A DNA stretch of 64,000 nucleotides from Heligmosomoides polygyrus polygyrus (lineage: Eukaryota > Nematoda > Chromadorea > Rhabditida > Heligmosomidae): NCBI GenBank assembly GCA_947396885.1, contig OX377202.1:83742408-83806407 (forward strand), given 5' to 3'. Below the pieces are notes generated by a model. It was not told where the DNA came from. It saw only the letters and a list, made by a program, of their open reading frames with translations, and ran no database searches. This document shows positions 1 to 12,137 of this stretch, piece after piece. The first letter of the stretch is position 1. Each line of letters begins with the position of its first letter. The position numbers and the translations under genes were made by a program.

Positions 1-285
1 GAGGGAAATTTTACTATAACTTTCTTTTCACCTTCTCTACCAGTGAACACATTGTTTGAAATTTTATAAAAATTTTATTTTTGAAAAAAAATAATGGTTT
101 AAAATTTGTTTTAAAAGACTGGAACGCGGCCACTTTCTAGAGCCGAAAAAGATTGTGCAATGCCCTCGTTCAAAACGCCGTGTTTATAACCCGTCTAAAG
201 CTCGCTTCAACTTGGAAGACGTTCACTTTGATTTCGGAAGCGTCAGCTTTGCTTCGAAGAGTGTCCAATTCGACGTGAAAATGGC
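1..285. repeat. Palindromic repeat family P1, partial copy at window edge
   Basis: The first ~40 bases (around ACTATAACTTTCTTTT) match internal sequence of the copy at 6828-7735 (GGTATAACTTTCTTTA near 7050). Positions 261-284 contain GTGTCCAATTCGACGTGAAA, the reverse complement of the left terminus of the copies at 6833 and 63434. The AT-rich stretch 60-115 resembles the interior near 7210-7260 read on the other strand. The copy is cut by the window edge. No coding potential is recognised. Function unknown; it looks like a non-autonomous foldback element. Confidence 0.55.
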
Positions 286-1698
286 ACAGGCACAATATAT
301 TTGCTTTCCAAAAAGCGCTAGAAGACCAGACCCTACAGCAGCCTACTTCCAGCAAATAAAAGACCGCGCTGCTCACCGCCGAAGAATTTGTCGCCCGAGG
401 GCGTCAACGGCCTCGGTGCCACCTCATTAGGGAATGAATTGCTTTGCTGGAAGCATAGCCAAAGCGAATTTCTGGGCAAAAACGATAATTGGATGGCGAA
501 GTGGGAGAAACGTGTGTCGGAACGGGGAGAGCGTGATGAACGGCGTGGCAGGACAGCCGTTCTCGATCGGAAGCGACAGAGATTGTGGCTCACGCCAACG
601 CTAATGGCCAGCTTCCTGCTTAGGAGTTGATGAAGGCATGCAGAACAGGCTGAAGTAATTGGTAGGGGCGAGGTGATGACTATGAGTAGCGCCAGCACTT
701 AGGGATTAGAGGTATGGAATTACCTGCAGAAAGCGGTGTGAATGATGATTTGTAGGGCATTAAACAGTGAGCCAAGTCACCCAGGAATGCAACCGTGGAC
801 AGAACTAAACGAGCCTCGAAAATGCTGTGGCTCTCGCCAACGTACCGCCTTTCCTACGACAGGTCATAAAAGCAACTGAAATCGTTTTCGACTATAAAGA
901 GTCTGTTTTAAGGCGTTGACCAAGCTTGGAGCAAAGGCGAATACAAAGGAGTTTAACCTCCAACCATCCACCACCAGGAATGTAAGACGATTGGCGTCTA
1001 ATTCAGAAGACAGATGAAGGCCTCGAAAGTGCGTCCAAAGAAGCGGAGAACTGATGACTAGTGAGCACGACAAAGTTATTTGGGAGTGTTCAAGAACGTG
1101 AAGTTCTAGCAATGCATGCCAACCACATGCATTTTGATGACAGGCATCCGACAGTACCCCTAGCTGAATGATTCAATTTCGGAAGAACACTAAGTCGTGT
1201 GCTATTCAGAACAGGATTCGGCGGGATTCAGAGCAGGATCCTCGACAAGGATCCGCTAGGCTGCTCTGAATTCCGACGGGGACGCTGCTGGTCCCCTATC
1301 CATCAAAATACCGTTAGATTTTCGGAGGATGAGCCAAGTGAATATATTCCCGAAGCTGGCTATCAAACATTGGCTTCTGGTAAAAAGTCGGCAGGAAAAC
1401 TCCAGCGAAAAGAGAGTAGAATCCCGCACGACTCCGAGTTTAGCTTTGCTAAGCTCAAGACGTGATCTATAATGTGCTTTGTTTAGCCGCTGACCAGCGT
1501 TGTTACTCACTTTGTTGATTCTTTAGTGGAAGGCCGATTCAGAGAATACCCGAGCTATTCGCTCTATATCGACCGAAAAATAAGACACCAGGAGCTACTT
1601 GCATTCGCTGAGTGCAACTTTTGCTTTCATTTGTAATCTATGTGGACGTATGTAGACGAAGGCCCCTTAGAACAATTCTTTACACAAGCGACTTCACA
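286..1698. other. No supported gene
   Basis: Short open frames on both strands (up to about 120 codons) show no recognisable domain and no repeated counterpart elsewhere in the window. I see no tRNA, TIR pair or tandem array. Unannotated spacer. Confidence 0.4.
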
Positions 1699-2275
1699 AT
1701 GGCGGCCGAGGAGAAGGAGCTGGAGGAGAAGGTAGCAGAACAGAAAACTCCACAAGTATCAGCCTTTGCTGAACATGGAGAAGGCCAGGTTCGTTGCCTT
1801 TGCCTTTGCAGTAGGCGGACCCAGCTGAACCAGAACCAGTGATGGTCATCATGGAATTTGAAGACCATGAGGGTGACCCAGCAGAGCACAGATGTGAATA
1901 TTTCGGTGAGTGAGAGATTAAACGCAGCCGGCTTCAAGAAATGGAGTCCATCGGGGTTCATTGCTCCCGGACATGCATAGTATAGTCGAAGGCAAGGCGG
2001 TAGGAGAGCAGACTATGCCGTCTTTTATAGATGTAGGAGTAGGGGGTAACGCACAAAAGCGGCAGATGCACGATGTTATGATGAGGATGCTCAAATGACT
2101 CCGGCCGGAGAACGAAGATGTCAGAGAGCTGAAGGAATCTCGTTCCAGTTAAAGCGAAGTGATGTGCCTGAGTTAACACAGACACTCTTGGCACAAACGG
2201 GCTCACCCAATAAACATGACCCTAGAGTTGAACGCCATCGAGAGAGATCTCGCTGAAGTCGGCGCCTTGATAGGG
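1699..2275 (+). pseudogene. Degenerate E/K-rich, coiled-coil-like coding remnant
   Basis: An ATG at 1699 opens a Glu/Lys-rich start (MAAEEKELEEKVAEQ) that runs 47 codons to a stop at 1842. In other frames downstream there are further protein-like stretches rich in E, R and L (around 1850-1900, 1985-2100, 2220-2270), suggesting one frame broken several times. A similar short coiled-coil-like stretch resumes at about 2545-2600, beyond the LINE tail at 2281-2530, so the LINE tail may have inserted into it. The composition would suit a retroelement gag or ORF1 protein, but no zinc knuckle or other diagnostic motif is visible. A host exon cannot be excluded. Confidence 0.2.
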
Positions 2276-2280
2276 TTTTA

Positions 2281-2530
2281 TTTATTTATTCATTCATTCA
2301 TGTCAGTGGAACTGCATGAGAACAAGTGTCTAACAAAAGAGTGACGAAAACCGACATTACATCAAACAATGCACGTAATAAAATAATGATAAGCCAATAG
2401 AAGAAGAAACAGAGAGGTATAGAAGGAGGTGGGGGGGGGGCTATAAACAAAAGTATAGCTTTCTCATGGCCAACTCCAGCTGAAACAAGGCACAGATGTG
2501 GAAAATTGCTCATCTCTTGGGGCAAGAAAT
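2281..2530 (-). mobile_element. CR1-like LINE 3' tail (5'-truncated)
   Basis: A TTTA-type microsatellite (TTTATTTATTTATTCATTCATT) leads into ACATG-like sequence and then purine-rich sequence on the plus strand. The same arrangement terminates the LINE at 9988-11545, whose reverse transcriptase is recognisable. On the minus strand this reads as a 3' UTR ending in AAAT-type repeats. No RT codons remain, so assignment rests on the tail pattern. It includes a 10-G run near 2430. Confidence 0.45.
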
Positions 2531-4673
2531 AAAGAATTTCAACGGCAAATTACAACCATAGGCTCGCAGTTAGCTTTAGCCATGGCAAGCGGACCTTGTA
2601 TCTCAAAGCCCTGTTTGAACTGGTACGCACCCGAGGCCACACTGATGGGATGATGGAGGTGAATCACAAGAGCAGTGGACCGTGCAACGGAGCGGTCAAG
2701 AACGTTAAGAACGGAAGGAGGAGGAACAGGAAAATTAAGAAAAAGAAGAAGGTGGCTCCGTCGAAGCCCACATATAGAAACCAAGAAGCATCCAAAACGC
2801 ATAGCTATACAGGTACATCCGTCCTTATCAACCTTCATGCAAAGCTTATCCTATGAAACTAATCGCTCAAAAAGAAAGTTACCCCAACCGACGACGACGT
2901 GGTTACTGATCATGTTCACCGGTCAGGCACTCGTTCGTAGCTACAATTCGATCCAAGTAGCTTCTCGTGAAGCGGATTGAAGTAAAGTGCTTTCAGAAAC
3001 ACAAAACGTGCACATGTGGAGGAGACGGTGGTCAAGATGTAGTAGTGCATATCAAGGTGGGTTCCGCCTGGAAAACTCATCAGGTCCAACAAACGACGGT
3101 GAAGCAGATAAGTATCAAGTGAAGCCCACCTAGAAGGCATGGATAGCTCGAGGTCCTGGGAGAGTACTTGAGAAGATGTAATTCACGATAGTACGTGGTA
3201 AAACGTCAGAGACCAAAGGCAAAATCCCAAGAGGATGGCAGTCTCGCTTGACGGTGAAAAATCACAGCGAAAGGAGCAGTTAATCGGAATACAATCCTGT
3301 TCGGAGCGACGATTCTCACACGGATTTCGTTACCTAGGATATCCGGCGCGAGGCACTTTCTCACGAATTCCCGACCGACATCGAGGTTTCGCAAACCTTC
3401 TGCGTCAGAAACAATAACAGAGTGAAATCTCCTGCAAATGAGTAGAATCTCCCGAAAACAGAGGATCAAGCAGTAGCTCAAATAGAAGTCAAATTAAAGC
3501 ACCGAAGGCGAGTGGATGTTCAGTGCTCGACTCACAGAGGAGTGGTTAGACCCATGAATATTAATCAGGCTATCTATTTCCTGTTCGACTGCACCTTAAA
3601 AAAACAGGGAAATGCGTGGTACTTCGACAAAAAATAACGGCTGTTTTCCAATCTTCAGGTCACGGTGCGACTGAACAAAGGGTCATCCACACTGTCCTGT
3701 GTTCAAGTTGTCCTTCAGCACCACTATTGATTTCTTACACCTTGTGGAGACTGTGACTCACTGCCAACCCCATTCGGGAAGGCCATGCTTGCAAGGAAAC
3801 AGCTAGAGCTATGACCACGCCAGAAAGTTCCGTCCGATTTCGAGCTCGTTATTGCTCTGATGGTACTTCCACCGAATGCTAATGTATTCCGCGCTTTTTA
3901 GCACTCGTTGAGTATCTCCGTCTTTCGCAACCGCCGAGCCGGCCGCGTATTCACAGTATGTAGCTCCCTGAACATAGAGGTCGGTAGCGCTGCCAGAGGA
4001 GGCGCCAGCTGGGGCACGGTCCCACATTCACTGAACGTTCGAGTCTTAGCCTTTGTTCCTTATCGTCCAATTCACTGAATGCTTTAATCAGGCTGTTGTG
4101 CAGTGCACATAAAGTTCCCCAAAATAGAACCCGACAACTTTCGAAAGAATTTCGAAGCAATTCTCATCGGCCATTCTAAACAATTCGCTTGGAAAAACTC
4201 TGCACACATATTTTCAAAAAATCTAACTGCTCCTAAGGAATTTAACGAGCAGTTTCTGAGCTCATGTTATAAGGCATGTAAAAATATAGAAATGTGGACA
4301 ATGGAAGATACAGATTCCTAGAGCAAAATGTAATACAAGAATCGTATTTTCCGTTTATCGTAGTGGCATTGAATTTTGAAGTTTGGTTGGGCGTTATTTT
4401 CGAGAGGTAACTTAATATTATAGTTCACTGCATTTTTAGATTTCTGTGTGTTGTCTGTAGTATTGACCGCTCCATCCATAATTTACCATACCTTCAACTG
4501 GTCTGTAATTCAAGCCAGTTTCTTCAAGCCTCAAACGGCTGGTATCGAAGTTGTGAGCTGTTGCAATCTCTTCCAGCTATCAGGAGCGAACTCGAACACG
4601 CACCTCCTGTCCGGTGCTAATTGTGTAGACGTCAAAACCGCTCAAATCTCAACCTGACCGGGGGAGGGCTATG
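2531..4673. other. No supported gene
   Basis: Apart from the short coiled-coil-like stretch near 2545-2600, only unrecognised short frames are present, for example a K/R-rich stretch at 2675-2860. No repeat copies or RNA genes seen. Confidence 0.4.
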
Positions 4674-4675
4674 TA

Positions 4676-5891
4676 TTAGGGTGTCCAGAAAGTATCTGCA
4701 GAAAATTTCGCAATGTTCCAGATTTTTTCTAGAATGTTCTGAATATTTCAACATATATGAACGCACTATCCTGCTGTGTCTGCATAGCATATCCATCTCC
4801 GTCTTCCTTGCCTACTTCACTGGCCGAACTGTCTACTAGACACGTACCCCTTTACGAGTTTGAATCTGGGCACTCCGCTGCAGAAGCCTATCAACTTGCG
4901 TCGTGTATTCGGCTCTGAAGCTCCTTCTGTACGGTGTGTGTATAGCTGGTTCGAACGCTTAAGAAGCACGAACAGATTTCTCGAAGGTGCGCCTCGCTTC
5001 AGTCGACCGACAACGATGTCTTTGGATGAACTGAGGAAACTGGCGGATCAGCATCCATGTGAAGGTGTGTATTGTTTTGCTGCTGCTCTTGGCTGTTTCC
5101 GTTCCACCGTGGACAAAGGACTGCGATCTTTTGGAATGGGTAAAAAGCTCCGTCAGCGGCTCCCACACGCACTGGCCGACGACAACCGGCGAAGACGTCT
5201 GGACACATGCACTCAGCTGCTCTCCCGAAGTCGCGCCTTCAACTGGCTGGACACCTCCGTCACAGGAGACGAAAAATGGTTCTCTATGTACGTCACCACG
5301 CTCGTAAACGTTCGCGGTGCCAACGCGATGAAGTGCCGAAATCTTTCATAAAAGCTGAATTTCATGCGAGGGAAGTCATGCTGAGCGTGTGGTGGGGAGT
5401 CTATGTGATCTAGCATTTCGAGCTGCTCCCTGACAGCACGACTGTCACTGCCGAGGTCTACGCTGCCCAACTGCAGAAACTGGCCGACAAGATGCGCAAG
5501 AAACAGCCCAGGCTCGACAAAGTTCGCTTGCTGCACGATAACGCGCGCCCACACATCGCGAAGACGACTTCTCAGAAAATTCTGGAACTCGGATGGGAAG
5601 TTCTGTTGCACCCACCGTACAGCCCAGATCTGGCCCCAAGTGACCACCTTCCTCGATCACTTTAGCATCATCTGGAAAGGAAGCGTTATGAAGATCGAGA
5701 ATGACCTCCGACCTTTTTTCGCCTCCAAGTCGCCGGATTTCTACGCCAGATGAATTCGAAGTCATGTGGAGGGTTGGCGGAGAGTAGTCGATGCTGATGG
5801 AAATTATTTGGTTGATTAATAAAATGTGGATAAAAATTGTGTTATTTTGAAAAATTGTCGTATTTCTGCAAACGCTTTCTGGACACCCTAA
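4676..5891 (+). mobile_element. Mariner (DD34D) DNA transposon, 1216 bp, complete ends
   Basis: The element has terminal inverted repeats starting TTAGGGTGTCCAGAAAG at 4676 and ending with the complement at 5891, and is flanked by TA at 4674-4675 and 5892-5893. That matches the TA target duplication of the Tc1/mariner superfamily. The two TIRs agree over the first 17 bases, then differ in a 4-base block, then agree again for TGCAGAAA. The interior encodes a broken transposase on the same strand. Ends look mobilisable in trans; the protein is not intact. Confidence 0.92.
4835..5822 (+). pseudogene. Mariner transposase, broken by frameshifts and stops
   Basis: Cut-and-paste transposase of the mariner family. 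Visible in order: an N-terminal helix-turn-helix region (LYEFESGHSAAEAY, then after a frameshift NLRRVFGSEAPSVR), the first catalytic Asp in TGDEKW (codon at 5268-5270), the second in HDNARPH (5537-5539) and the third in YSPDLAPSD (5642-5644). There are 34 residues between the second and third Asp, the D34D spacing of true mariners. The C terminus ends in a NYLVD-type motif just before a TAA at about 5817. Breaks: a frameshift near 4890, a 1-nt loss just after GDEKW near 5278, an in-frame TAG at 5411-5413, and a further TAG near 5665. All three catalytic Asp codons survive. The protein cannot be made from this copy. Confidence 0.9.
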
Positions 5892-5893
5892 TA

Positions 5894-6265
5894 TAAATAT
5901 CTACGCCATTTGCATTTTATTGTTTTTTAAGTGGTTCTACTTATTTTTCGTTCGCCATACAAGATCTAACAGACACAAACGAGAAGATGCATATTTATCG
6001 ATCCACTTGAAAGCAATCGTTTTTTTTTGTTGAAGAAGAACGACTGTAGTTGAAAAGAAACGAATGCTTAGTATGTCCAGTATGGCATTCCAAAATCTCA
6101 GAACGCCTACTTGAAAGGCTACTCACTATGTAACTCCGAAAACTGGACCCAGACCGCTCCACTCATTTAAGAAAACCTTTTCTGCCGCTTCATGCGCGCT
6201 TGTGTTCAGTTTTTTCGACTTATCTCGCTTTCTGTAATATAAGTTGACTGTACGCTTTGAAATTC

Positions 6266-6300
<35 letters not shown>

Positions 6301-6827
6301 GAGGTATAGACAAGGCTGGTTCTCGATAATTCCAAGCAAGAGAAACAGGAATAGTTAACCCTCTTCTTTACGGTTGCCACTTATCCATCGAGAATATGAA
6401 CGGGGTGCAGAGCTCTTCCCTTTGAAACTTATGAGGCTGAAGTAATTCTCTATGGGCGAATATTTCCGCTGGTTACACATGTTCTTTTTCGTCGCGGTAT
6501 CAAAAGGCATTCCTCTGTGTCCGCAATTTAATATTATGGCCGGTGTGAATCATTTATTGAAAAGTTTAGGAACTGGTATTTCATGCCTCTCCATGTGAAA
6601 CGAAGAAAAGTGAACTTCGTTGAATTTCGATGGTGCCCTGAATTTGCAGATTTTCAGAAGACGTGAACGTAGAAATGCAATATAAATACACCTTGAGATT
6701 ACTTTTTCCCTCGTTCTGGTGCACCGTTGTTCTCGATGTCGTGAAAGCTTCATAAATTTTAGCATTGTCATAACCTTCAGACAAGAAGGGCAGAAAGAAT
6801 CAAAAAAGTGAATTCAGATGCATGTAT
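5894..6827. other. Spacer with a GA microsatellite
   Basis: A near-perfect (AG)n tract lies at 6266-6303. No coding region is supported in the rest; short frames at 6550-6784 have no recognisable domain. Confidence 0.5.
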
Positions 6828-7735
6828 ACCATTTTCACGTCGAATTGGACACTTCTCCAATCAAACGAATAGGACACTTATCTAATCGACAATTTTCATT
6901 TCAAATTGGACACTTTTCAAATTAAATTGGACGTCCTTCTAAGACTCTTAAAATCAAAGCGAACTCTTTCTAATCAAAATACCTTTAGGCAAGTTAAACT
7001 ACATACACAAACGAAAGAATAATTTTTTGTTTAAGGAAAATTTGGTATAACTTTCTTTAAAATTTTTTAGTTTATCTGCCTCAATATGTGCAATGATTTT
7101 CGCCATGTGCGACCTTCTATGAACCTCCGCACCGGAGATTTTATAGTTGCTTTAAAGCTTTTGAGTGCATGGAGCGATCTGTTTTTTTAATGCGCTATGT
7201 GCTTGCTTCTTTGCTGTGCTTTAATTTTAATTTATTATTTTTTCTACAAATAAAAATTTTAAAAAATCAATATCTACGTGAGCCTTAAAGCGAGTATATG
7301 TGTGTTTTTACAGCTGTTTTTTGTATTGCTAACAGGTGTCAAACTTCATGCTAACAGAAATTTTGCTGTCAATCAAATAAAAATAAAGCCGTCTTGGAAG
7401 AGGGCATGGCGCAATCTTATTTTGGCATTAAAAATGGTAGCCTCTACATTTATAAATAAATTTAAGCCACTATTTTTCCCTAAGAAATCAAAAATTTCCA
7501 AATTTTCAATCGAGGTCTCACTTATTGAGTAGTTGAACCAATACCTCAAAGAAAGTTATACTAAACTTTCCTTGAGCGAAAACTATTCTAACCCTTTTAA
7601 AAACGTAGAAGAAGCTCACAGTTGAATGTGGAACAAGCATGTTCTTATTTGGAAAAGTTTGCTTTGATTTCAAGAGTCTCAGACTATCTTAGAAAAGCGT
7701 CCAGCTTGATTTTAAATTTGACGTAAAGACGGAAT
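6828..7735. repeat. Palindromic repeat family P1, about 0.9 kb
   Basis: The left end begins near 6833 with TTTTCACGTCGAATTGGACA. The right end near 7735 is a diverged reverse complement (GTCCAGCTTGATTTTAAATT followed by TGACGTAAAGAC). Further inward, TTGGACGTCCTTCTAAGACT and a block around AAATCAAAGCGAACT (6905-6970) mirror 7650-7712, and GGAAAATTTGGTATAACTTT (about 7036-7065) mirrors 7545-7580. The arms are thus inverted copies over at least 240 bp with an AT-rich centre. The motif GCTATGTGCTTGCTTCTTTG at 7193-7212 recurs at 63630. No transposase is recognisable, so it is likely a non-autonomous foldback element. Confidence 0.7.
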
Positions 7736-9022
7736 ACAACTAGTACGAAGAAGGAAGCAGGCATGTAAGCCCTGAAGAGCTGTAGCCAACCGGAATTCGG
7801 AGTTGCTGGGAGTGCGACTCATTCAGGACGAGGCGACGGAATACTGCGATGAAGTGATTATTCGCCCGGCCGAGCCGACGGCGACGTTGCGCTGAGCGGA
7901 TGTGGCGAATTTCTGTGGATCCCCCACCAGGGCAGTCCATCAGATGACGTGGTCCTCGCTCGATTCCACCTCCAGCCCCACCTCGGCTCCTCCAGTGAAT
8001 AGCTGGCTTCGAAGAGATAAATAACCGTCGTCTACAGCCGTTGGACGATTGCGCTTGGCGTTAGGCGCGACGAAATCCGGCCATTTTTTACGCAAAAAAT
8101 CAGGTCTCATCGATATCCTCTTGGAGATTGGAGAGGTCTTCAGTCTTCAACAGTGGCACTTTTATTCAAGAAATAGTGACAATAGCAGAAATGCTCGAAA
8201 AGCAGCGATTGTGAAGAGAACACCTTAACCGAGAAGTGTAGGCTACAAAATCTGTGGCTGATGAATAGAACTTGATAGATAACGATGGCATTCACGGTTC
8301 GTTAGCTGCTTTCAAAGGAATAGCACTAGAAAAAAGAATTGACTCCACAAGTTGGTCGTAGGACCAATGTAGGTAAAACGCTTTAAGAATCCACAGCACG
8401 AATGCGATGTAAACTGTCCTTTTTCATTCAACGAAATCGCTTGGAAGATTTCGATTAATTAATTCAAATCTTGGCCAAATGACGAACCAAAGACGGCAGA
8501 CCTTCAAACAACAACAACAACAGCATCGCCGCTGATCCGTGAGAAACGTCCAGAGAGATGCGTGGAGGATTCAGAGACTTCTTTTCCCATTTTCTCGTTT
8601 TATCAACTTTCTTTAGCTGAGCCTCCGGATGCATCATTTCGAAGGAACCTTTATCTTTTAAGAAGCATCGAAAATTTCCTCAGTGCCGGAAATATTCTTG
8701 ATCTTGAGAGCTCATGAGAGCACGGCGAATCCATCTTAGCAGGAGGATCTTGTAGCGGTCCAGAGACAGGGCGACAAAATTGAAAATGAACTGTTCTACA
8801 TGGTTGTTGAAGACTGGAGCGGCTGTTGTAGAGGTTATCAGGTGTGAGATGGACGTTTAGTTGCGAACAAAGCTCTTGCTTCAGGCGCGACGAGACAGCA
8901 AAGTTCCTGCCCGGTATGCTACCGCTACATTTGCCTCACTCGTTTTTTCTATTAAGTTAACTGGTTACAACTTTCATCAACATCCCATAGAGTGTCATAG
9001 CAATCCGAAGACGCTGAGGAGT
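7736..9022. other. No supported gene
   Basis: Unremarkable sequence with only short unrecognised frames; a small CAA-type repeat (ACAACAACAACAACAGCA) near 8510. Confidence 0.4.
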
Positions 9023-9203
9023 ATCTATCCTAGTCGGAGGGGACAACCGCAAAGTGCCAATTCCGTACGTCATTCTATTTCACATAAACATTCTTCCTGC
9101 ATTTAAAGGAAAGCCCTCGCATCATGGGTCAGTAGTTGAAACTCTCCTAGAAGGTCAAGGCAGGGAATGAAGATGTTAATCGTTCCCTCCGATTAGGATA
9201 GAT
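9023..9203. mobile_element. Small TIR element (MITE-like), 181 bp
   Basis: ATCTATCCTAGTCGGAGGGG at 9023 is matched as an inverted copy by CCCTCCGATTAGGATAGAT ending at 9203, with about two mismatches over 21 bases. The left half continues GACAACCGCAAAGTGCCAAT and recurs at 27768-27865 with the same order of blocks, so this is a dispersed family. No coding capacity. The target duplication is unclear. Confidence 0.6.
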
Positions 9204-9987
9204 CCTGCTAAGGTTTCTTTCAAAGCTCTTATTTTTCTTCTTTCTTTTTTTTTTGGAAAGTGACCTCTTTTTGTTTTAAGTAACGCAAAACATTTAATAG
9301 TTTAAGGTCATTGATACTTCAATAACATAGCATTTATATCATTTAATATTGAATAGGTATTTAGGCGCTAAAACATAGGGTGCTTTTGTGTCACTGATAC
9401 TAAACACTAAAAGAAGGTTCTTTAGAACCTTTGCTAAAACGGTTATTGGTTACAGTTAAAGGTATTTTAATTTAGAGGTCGACAACGGTTTAGAAGCAAC
9501 TCCCTAATTTTTCAAGATAGCGCTTTGGGAAACAAATGCAGCCGAAGAGCACTGTTGCACATTTTCGCCTTGTAATCCATTTGCGCCTTATCGGCCATGT
9601 CAAATTCGATTACCGTTATACTTTCGACACCAACTGCTCACGTCATACCTGCGCTGAGCTACAATTGCTAAGCAGAGCACATCGATTGAGCCACTGCTAA
9701 CGTGAGACGTTGGAGAATTTGATGCGAGCATCGCTACAATTTCGTAGGGAAGTAGAAGCGTAGCGATGAAGAAGCAACACTAATAAAAGACTCAGCACTC
9801 GAGACGAATTTGAATTCTAACAAGTTAGGGAAATTGATAAAGTGGTGAAAAAGTTCGCACTTAGACAAAGCACTTCTTCAGAAGGAACCCTCTGAAAAGA
9901 AATATAGAGCAATATTCAGAGAAAAAATCGGTTGCGACAAATCTCCTAAGTGGCGAAGATAAACACTACATTTTCTTTGTTAATGCT
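9204..9987. other. No supported gene
   Basis: AT-rich spacer between the TIR element and the LINE tail; nothing recognisable on either strand. Confidence 0.4.
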
Positions 9988-9993
9988 AGTAAT

Positions 9994-10036
<43 letters not shown>

Positions 10037-11545
10037 TTCGGACATGTGGGCAAGCACATGTAAAGTAAACGATGTGAGCAAGCTCATTAACGCAACCAAT
10101 AACAAAGTGACTTGGCAAAGGGAACTGCGGAATGAATACGGAGGATAAAACAACATTAAAAGATAGAAAGAAAATAAAAGATGCCAGCGGGAGCAAAGAA
10201 GAAAGTAAATATGAAGGCATACGAAAAATCAGGCCATCGACTTGCCTGGGACCGGAATTTTTTTTGCTTGATCAACTGTAACATACGAAAGATTTAGCCA
10301 CCATTTTTTTGAAACCCGCAAGGTTAGCGGGAATTTGGAACCGTTTGCTTAACTTGGCGTACTCGGCGCCCGCTCTACAAACGAAGAAGTTGGCTCTCAC
10401 TGAGGCTCTAGCCCTGGGGTAATGTAGCTTGACAGCAGCGCCCCTTGTAATTGAGCTCCTGACTGTGAAGAAACTGCCTCCGCCAAGGTGCACCAGACCG
10501 TGCAAGATCTTAAACACCATAAGAAGATCAAATTTTTTCCTACGTGAAAAAAGCGACTCCAAACCGAGCACCCTGCGCCGCTCACTGCTATCCGGGATTG
10601 ACCGGTAGCTACATTTTCTAGACCTAAGAAAAAGTTTCCTCGTGAAGCTGTTCTGAACTCTCTCTAGGGCATCGATGTCTTTCATTTTCAGGGGACTGAA
10701 TACCGGCGTCCCATACTCGAGGACGGGGCGCACATAGATTTTGTAAGCTTTGAGGAAAGTATGCTCATCACTTGTACTGAGGCACCTGAAGAGATTGCAT
10801 ACTTTACGCAAGGCTGTTGTTGCTATTTCATTACAATGCTTGCCAAAATCTAAATTATCTGTAATAATAAATCCAAGGTCTTTCACTTCCGATACCTGCT
10901 CGAGTTGATTACCTTCGATAAAGTAAGGGGTTCGCACGTTATACTTTCCCAGGTGTAGTACCTTACATTTACCTTTGGCTAAAGGAAGTTGATGAGATTG
11001 AGACCATTTGACGACTTGCGTTATTGCTGCTTGAATCCTTTCCGTGTGCAGAGAATCAGGTACAGCACTATAAATTTTGAGATCGTCGGCAAAGGCCCTG
11101 CACGTTACACCCATTGAGTTGACGAGAGCTGGGATTTCCCTGGTGTAGATGTTGAAAAGAATTGGAGAAAGAACTGAGCCCTGCGGCACCCCGCTGCAAA
11201 TAACCTTAGTACTGGAAAGGTGACCGTTATACAAAACCCTGAATACCCGATTATGTATAAAGTTTGTGACCCATTGCACTAATTTCGGATGGAGGCCCAC
11301 GGTGGAGAGTTGTTCGAAAAGTTCAAAGTGTGGAACCTTATCGAAGGCCTTCTCGAAGTCAAAATAAATCACGTCCACACTCATGCCGGATTCAACAGAA
11401 CTAGTCCAATCATTAAGAGTAGCAAACATCTGAGTGGTAGTAGAGCCGCCCTTGCGGAACCCAAATTGCTCAACCGGAATAATAGAGTATTTGTCTAGAT
11501 GGGCAACAGTAGCCTCTTTGAGTAATTTTTCAAACAGTATATTGC
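9988..11545 (-). mobile_element. CR1-like non-LTR retrotransposon, 5'-truncated
   Basis: The copy contains the C-terminal part of ORF2 (reverse transcriptase) followed by about 250 bp of 3' UTR that ends in about 12 TTTA units (plus strand) at 9991-10038. Homology begins abruptly at about 11545, inside the RT N-terminal region, as expected of target-primed reverse transcription that stopped early. The endonuclease domain is absent. The frame has no stop over the remaining part, so this is among the youngest LINE copies in the window. I could not identify a target-site duplication. Confidence 0.88.
10272..11545 (-). CDS. Reverse transcriptase, CR1-like LINE ORF2, 5'-partial
   Basis: RNA-directed DNA polymerase of a CR1/jockey-type LINE. 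About 424 codons are open from the truncation point near 11545 to the stop at 10272. The frame continues upstream of the first in-frame Met at 11429 through the RT motif with EQFGFRKGGST. In order: FDFEKAFDKVPH (motif A, catalytic Asp), GVPQGSVLSPILFNIY (motif B), FADDLKIY (motif C, catalytic Asp pair), a thumb region, then the CR1-type C terminus with Y.RP.LEYGTP and NSFTRKLFLR. All RT catalytic residues are present. The endonuclease and the RT N terminus are missing through 5' truncation, so the protein is not autonomous. Not a host gene; no host promoter is visible upstream. Confidence 0.9.
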
Positions 11546-12137
11546 GTCACACGAGGTTTTTAAGGTGGACTCCTTATTTTCTTTTTATTTATGCCTAAGA
11601 AGTCCACGAAAGACGCCCTGATGAATAAAGAGACCGCTGGAAAAACCTCGTTGGCGCAATATATCACTAATATTAACAACTTACAACGTAGAGGCTTTAG
11701 GAATAGAGAAGTTGAGAGTACAATTTCCTTTTCTTTCATCAACACAGATGGACTACTGTATTTGTTCCTTCCATTCCACCGCTGTCAACTAGCCACTGCA
11801 CAGTTTACATTCATTTTTCGGTCTTGGCTACTGTAGAGAATAACGTATCAGTCTCCATTAATTGTATGGTATCTCAGCCGCCTTGAAACACGATACGTCA
11901 CTCAGAAGGTGCAACGCCGCCAACAGATTTACAAGGGAATGTTACAGTTGTCTCTATCTCCTCATGGGTCTTGTAGCTCAACTCGTCTTCGATAAAAAGG
12001 TTATATCTGTTCACAGCGACCTTCATGACCACTAATTACCTGATGGATTCCATCCTTTTCTCTTAGTTGATCTACGCACACTGCTAAAACAAGAAATTGA
12101 ATTAGACATTTTCATTTTTGTTTTTAAGTTTGTGATT
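11546..12137. other. No supported gene
   Basis: An 81-codon frame at 11591-11836 (+) starts MPKKSTKDALMNKETAGK but matches nothing I recognise. Otherwise empty. Confidence 0.35.

Noticed and set aside
155..430. 91-codon plus-strand frame
   Set aside because: Its middle overlaps the end of palindromic repeat P1 and no domain is recognisable.
6266..6303. GA tract as a regulatory site
   Set aside because: Plain microsatellite with no gene nearby.
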